Made by a program: the position numbers and the translations under genes | The notes under the pieces: model-generated | The model's database searches: none | What the model saw: the letters and a program-made list of their open reading frames with translations, nothing else | What the model was told of the DNA's origin: nothing | Assembly: GCF_051014445.1 (NCBI RefSeq) | Contig: NW_027488366.1 | Coordinates: 11,426,001-11,490,000 of the forward strand | Length of the DNA: 64,000 bases | From: Colletes latitarsis | Taxonomy: Eukaryota; Arthropoda; Insecta; Hymenoptera; Colletidae | Direction: 5' to 3' | Shown here: positions 63,470 through 64,000 of the stretch, in pieces | Position numbering within the stretch: the first letter of the stretch is position 1 | Layout of the letters: each line of letters begins with the position of its first letter

Positions 63470-64000
63470 CCGCCCCGCCTCCTCCTCCAGGCCAACCTCA
63501 ACCACTGCCGCGCGGCACAGGACTTGATGTCCCAAGTCCTCGCGGAGTGGGGGGTTGGCCTGGCGGTCGCCGCCGAGCCGTACCGCGTCCCTGATCACCC
63601 TCATTGGGTGGGCGACGCGGACGGCTTGGTGGCGACGGTATGGGGAGGGGGCGACGGGTCCCCACCGTTCTCCTTGTTGGAGCGCGGTCGGGGATTCGTC
63701 GCCGTGGACTGGGGGGGAGTCGCTGTGGTGGGGTGCTACATTTCGCCCCGTAGCGGTCACGCTGCGTTCGAGCTGTACTTGGCCGAGGTCGCGGCATGCG
63801 TGCAGCGCTACGCGGCCCGGCCGGTGCTGGTCCTGGGGGATTTTAATGCCAAGTCGGTGGCTTGGGGATCCCCCAGGACCTCCGTTCGCGGCGGGATCCT
63901 GGGCGATTGGGCGGCGGGGCTCGACCTCCGGGTATTGAACCGGGGGTCGGAGCACACATGCGTGCGGCGATATGGGGGGTCCATCGTGGATGTTGGATTC
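63467..64000 (+). CDS. ORF2 polyprotein of an R1-clade LINE, N-terminal AP-type endonuclease (partial)
   Basis: The ATG at 63,467 opens a frame of exactly 178 codons to the window end with no stop. ORF2 of these elements encodes an endonuclease that nicks the target site and a reverse transcriptase that primes from the nick. Only the endonuclease is visible. Catalytic-type motifs of the APE/exonuclease III fold appear in order: Asn10 in LQANLNHCRAAQDL, Glu37 in AAEPYRVP, the YISP segment at 91-94, Asp125 and Asn127 in GDFNAKS, and Ser172 to Asp175 in SIVDVGF. The start MPPRLLLQANLNH is close to the usual R1-clade ORF2 start, which supports this ATG. All expected residues are present and the frame is intact. 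The last conserved His of the domain, the reverse transcriptase and the C-terminal zinc finger would lie downstream. Confidence 0.92.
   Translation, partial: MPPRLLLQANLNHCRAAQDLMSQVLAEWGVGLAVAAEPYRVPDHPHWVGDADGLVATVWGGGDGSPPFSLLERGRGFVAVDWGGVAVVGCYISPRSGHAAFELYLAEVAACVQRYAARPVLVLGDFNAKSVAWGSPRTSVRGGILGDWAAGLDLRVLNRGSEHTCVRRYGGSIVDVGF

Larger units (their letters stand above)
62274..64000 (+). mobile_element. R1-clade non-LTR retrotransposon (LINE), 5'-truncated, continues past the window
   Basis: The satellite stops after AAGTATGAGCCTGAT and the base composition jumps from about 44% to about two-thirds GC. The new sequence has the two-ORF layout of R1-clade LINEs: a Gag-like ORF1 with CCHC zinc knuckles and, overlapping it by one base, an ORF2 that starts with an AP-type endonuclease. 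The conserved parts of ORF1 are present but its N-terminal region and the 5' UTR are missing, so the insert is 5'-truncated, as is common for LINEs. The short GGGCAA shared by satellite and element at the junction leaves the exact border between 62,274 and 62,282. R1-clade members include R1 (rDNA), TRAS and SART (telomeric repeats), Waldo and RT1. The fragment does not let me choose among them. Reverse transcriptase and 3' end lie outside the window. Confidence 0.93.

Noticed and set aside
62273..63955. Other overlapping open frames within the LINE
   Set aside because: All are frame shadows of ORF1 and ORF2 in GC-rich sequence. Only the two annotated frames carry conserved motifs.

Overview
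The window is almost entirely one tandem satellite array. From base 1 to about 62,273 there is a head-to-tail repeat with a 176 bp monomer, about 354 copies, all in one orientation and about 44% GC. No unique sequence, host gene, tRNA, rRNA or CRISPR array was seen inside it. The last 1.7 kb (about 62,274-64,000) is a GC-rich (about two-thirds GC), 5'-truncated non-LTR retrotransposon of the R1 clade that has jumped into the satellite. It shows the C-terminal part of a Gag-like ORF1 with three zinc knuckles and, overlapping it at a TAATG stop-start, the first 178 codons of ORF2 (AP-type endonuclease), which runs off the window.

Organism: an arthropod, most likely an insect, because R1-clade LINEs with this Gag and endonuclease type are typical of insects. 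Most monomers carry two tandem copies of CCCAGACCTAA. Its reverse complement, TTAGGTCTGGG, is to my recollection one of the 11-base telomere motifs reported in Hymenoptera that have replaced plain TTAGG. I therefore lean towards a hymenopteran and a subtelomeric or telomere-derived satellite. This is an inference and not proof.

Layout of the array. (1) 1-12,372: subfamily 1, built of large duplicated blocks with offsets of 2,991-3,167 bp and of 3,505 bp shrinking to 2,636 bp. (2) 12,373-20,450: two almost identical tandem copies of a 4,024 bp higher-order unit, with a 1,571 bp duplication nested in each. (3) 20,450-32,520: a mosaic with fragments of the flanking blocks. (4) 32,520-38,850: a tandem duplication of about 3.15 kb. 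(5) 38,850-50,190: another mosaic. (6) 50,194-62,273: a distinct subfamily 2 with its own duplications (offsets 9,311, 6,680, 5,624, 3,158, 1,573 and 881 bp). (7) 62,274-64,000: the retrotransposon.

Offsets between duplicated blocks are near whole multiples of 176 bp, and within a duplication they change by one or two monomers at a time. This is the footprint of repeated unequal exchange. Monomers come in 176 bp and 165 bp forms that differ by exactly one 11-base telomere-like unit. A perfect 12 bp palindrome around a GGTACC site recurs once per typical subfamily 1 monomer. The short open frames in the array are by-products of the repeat and are not annotated as genes.
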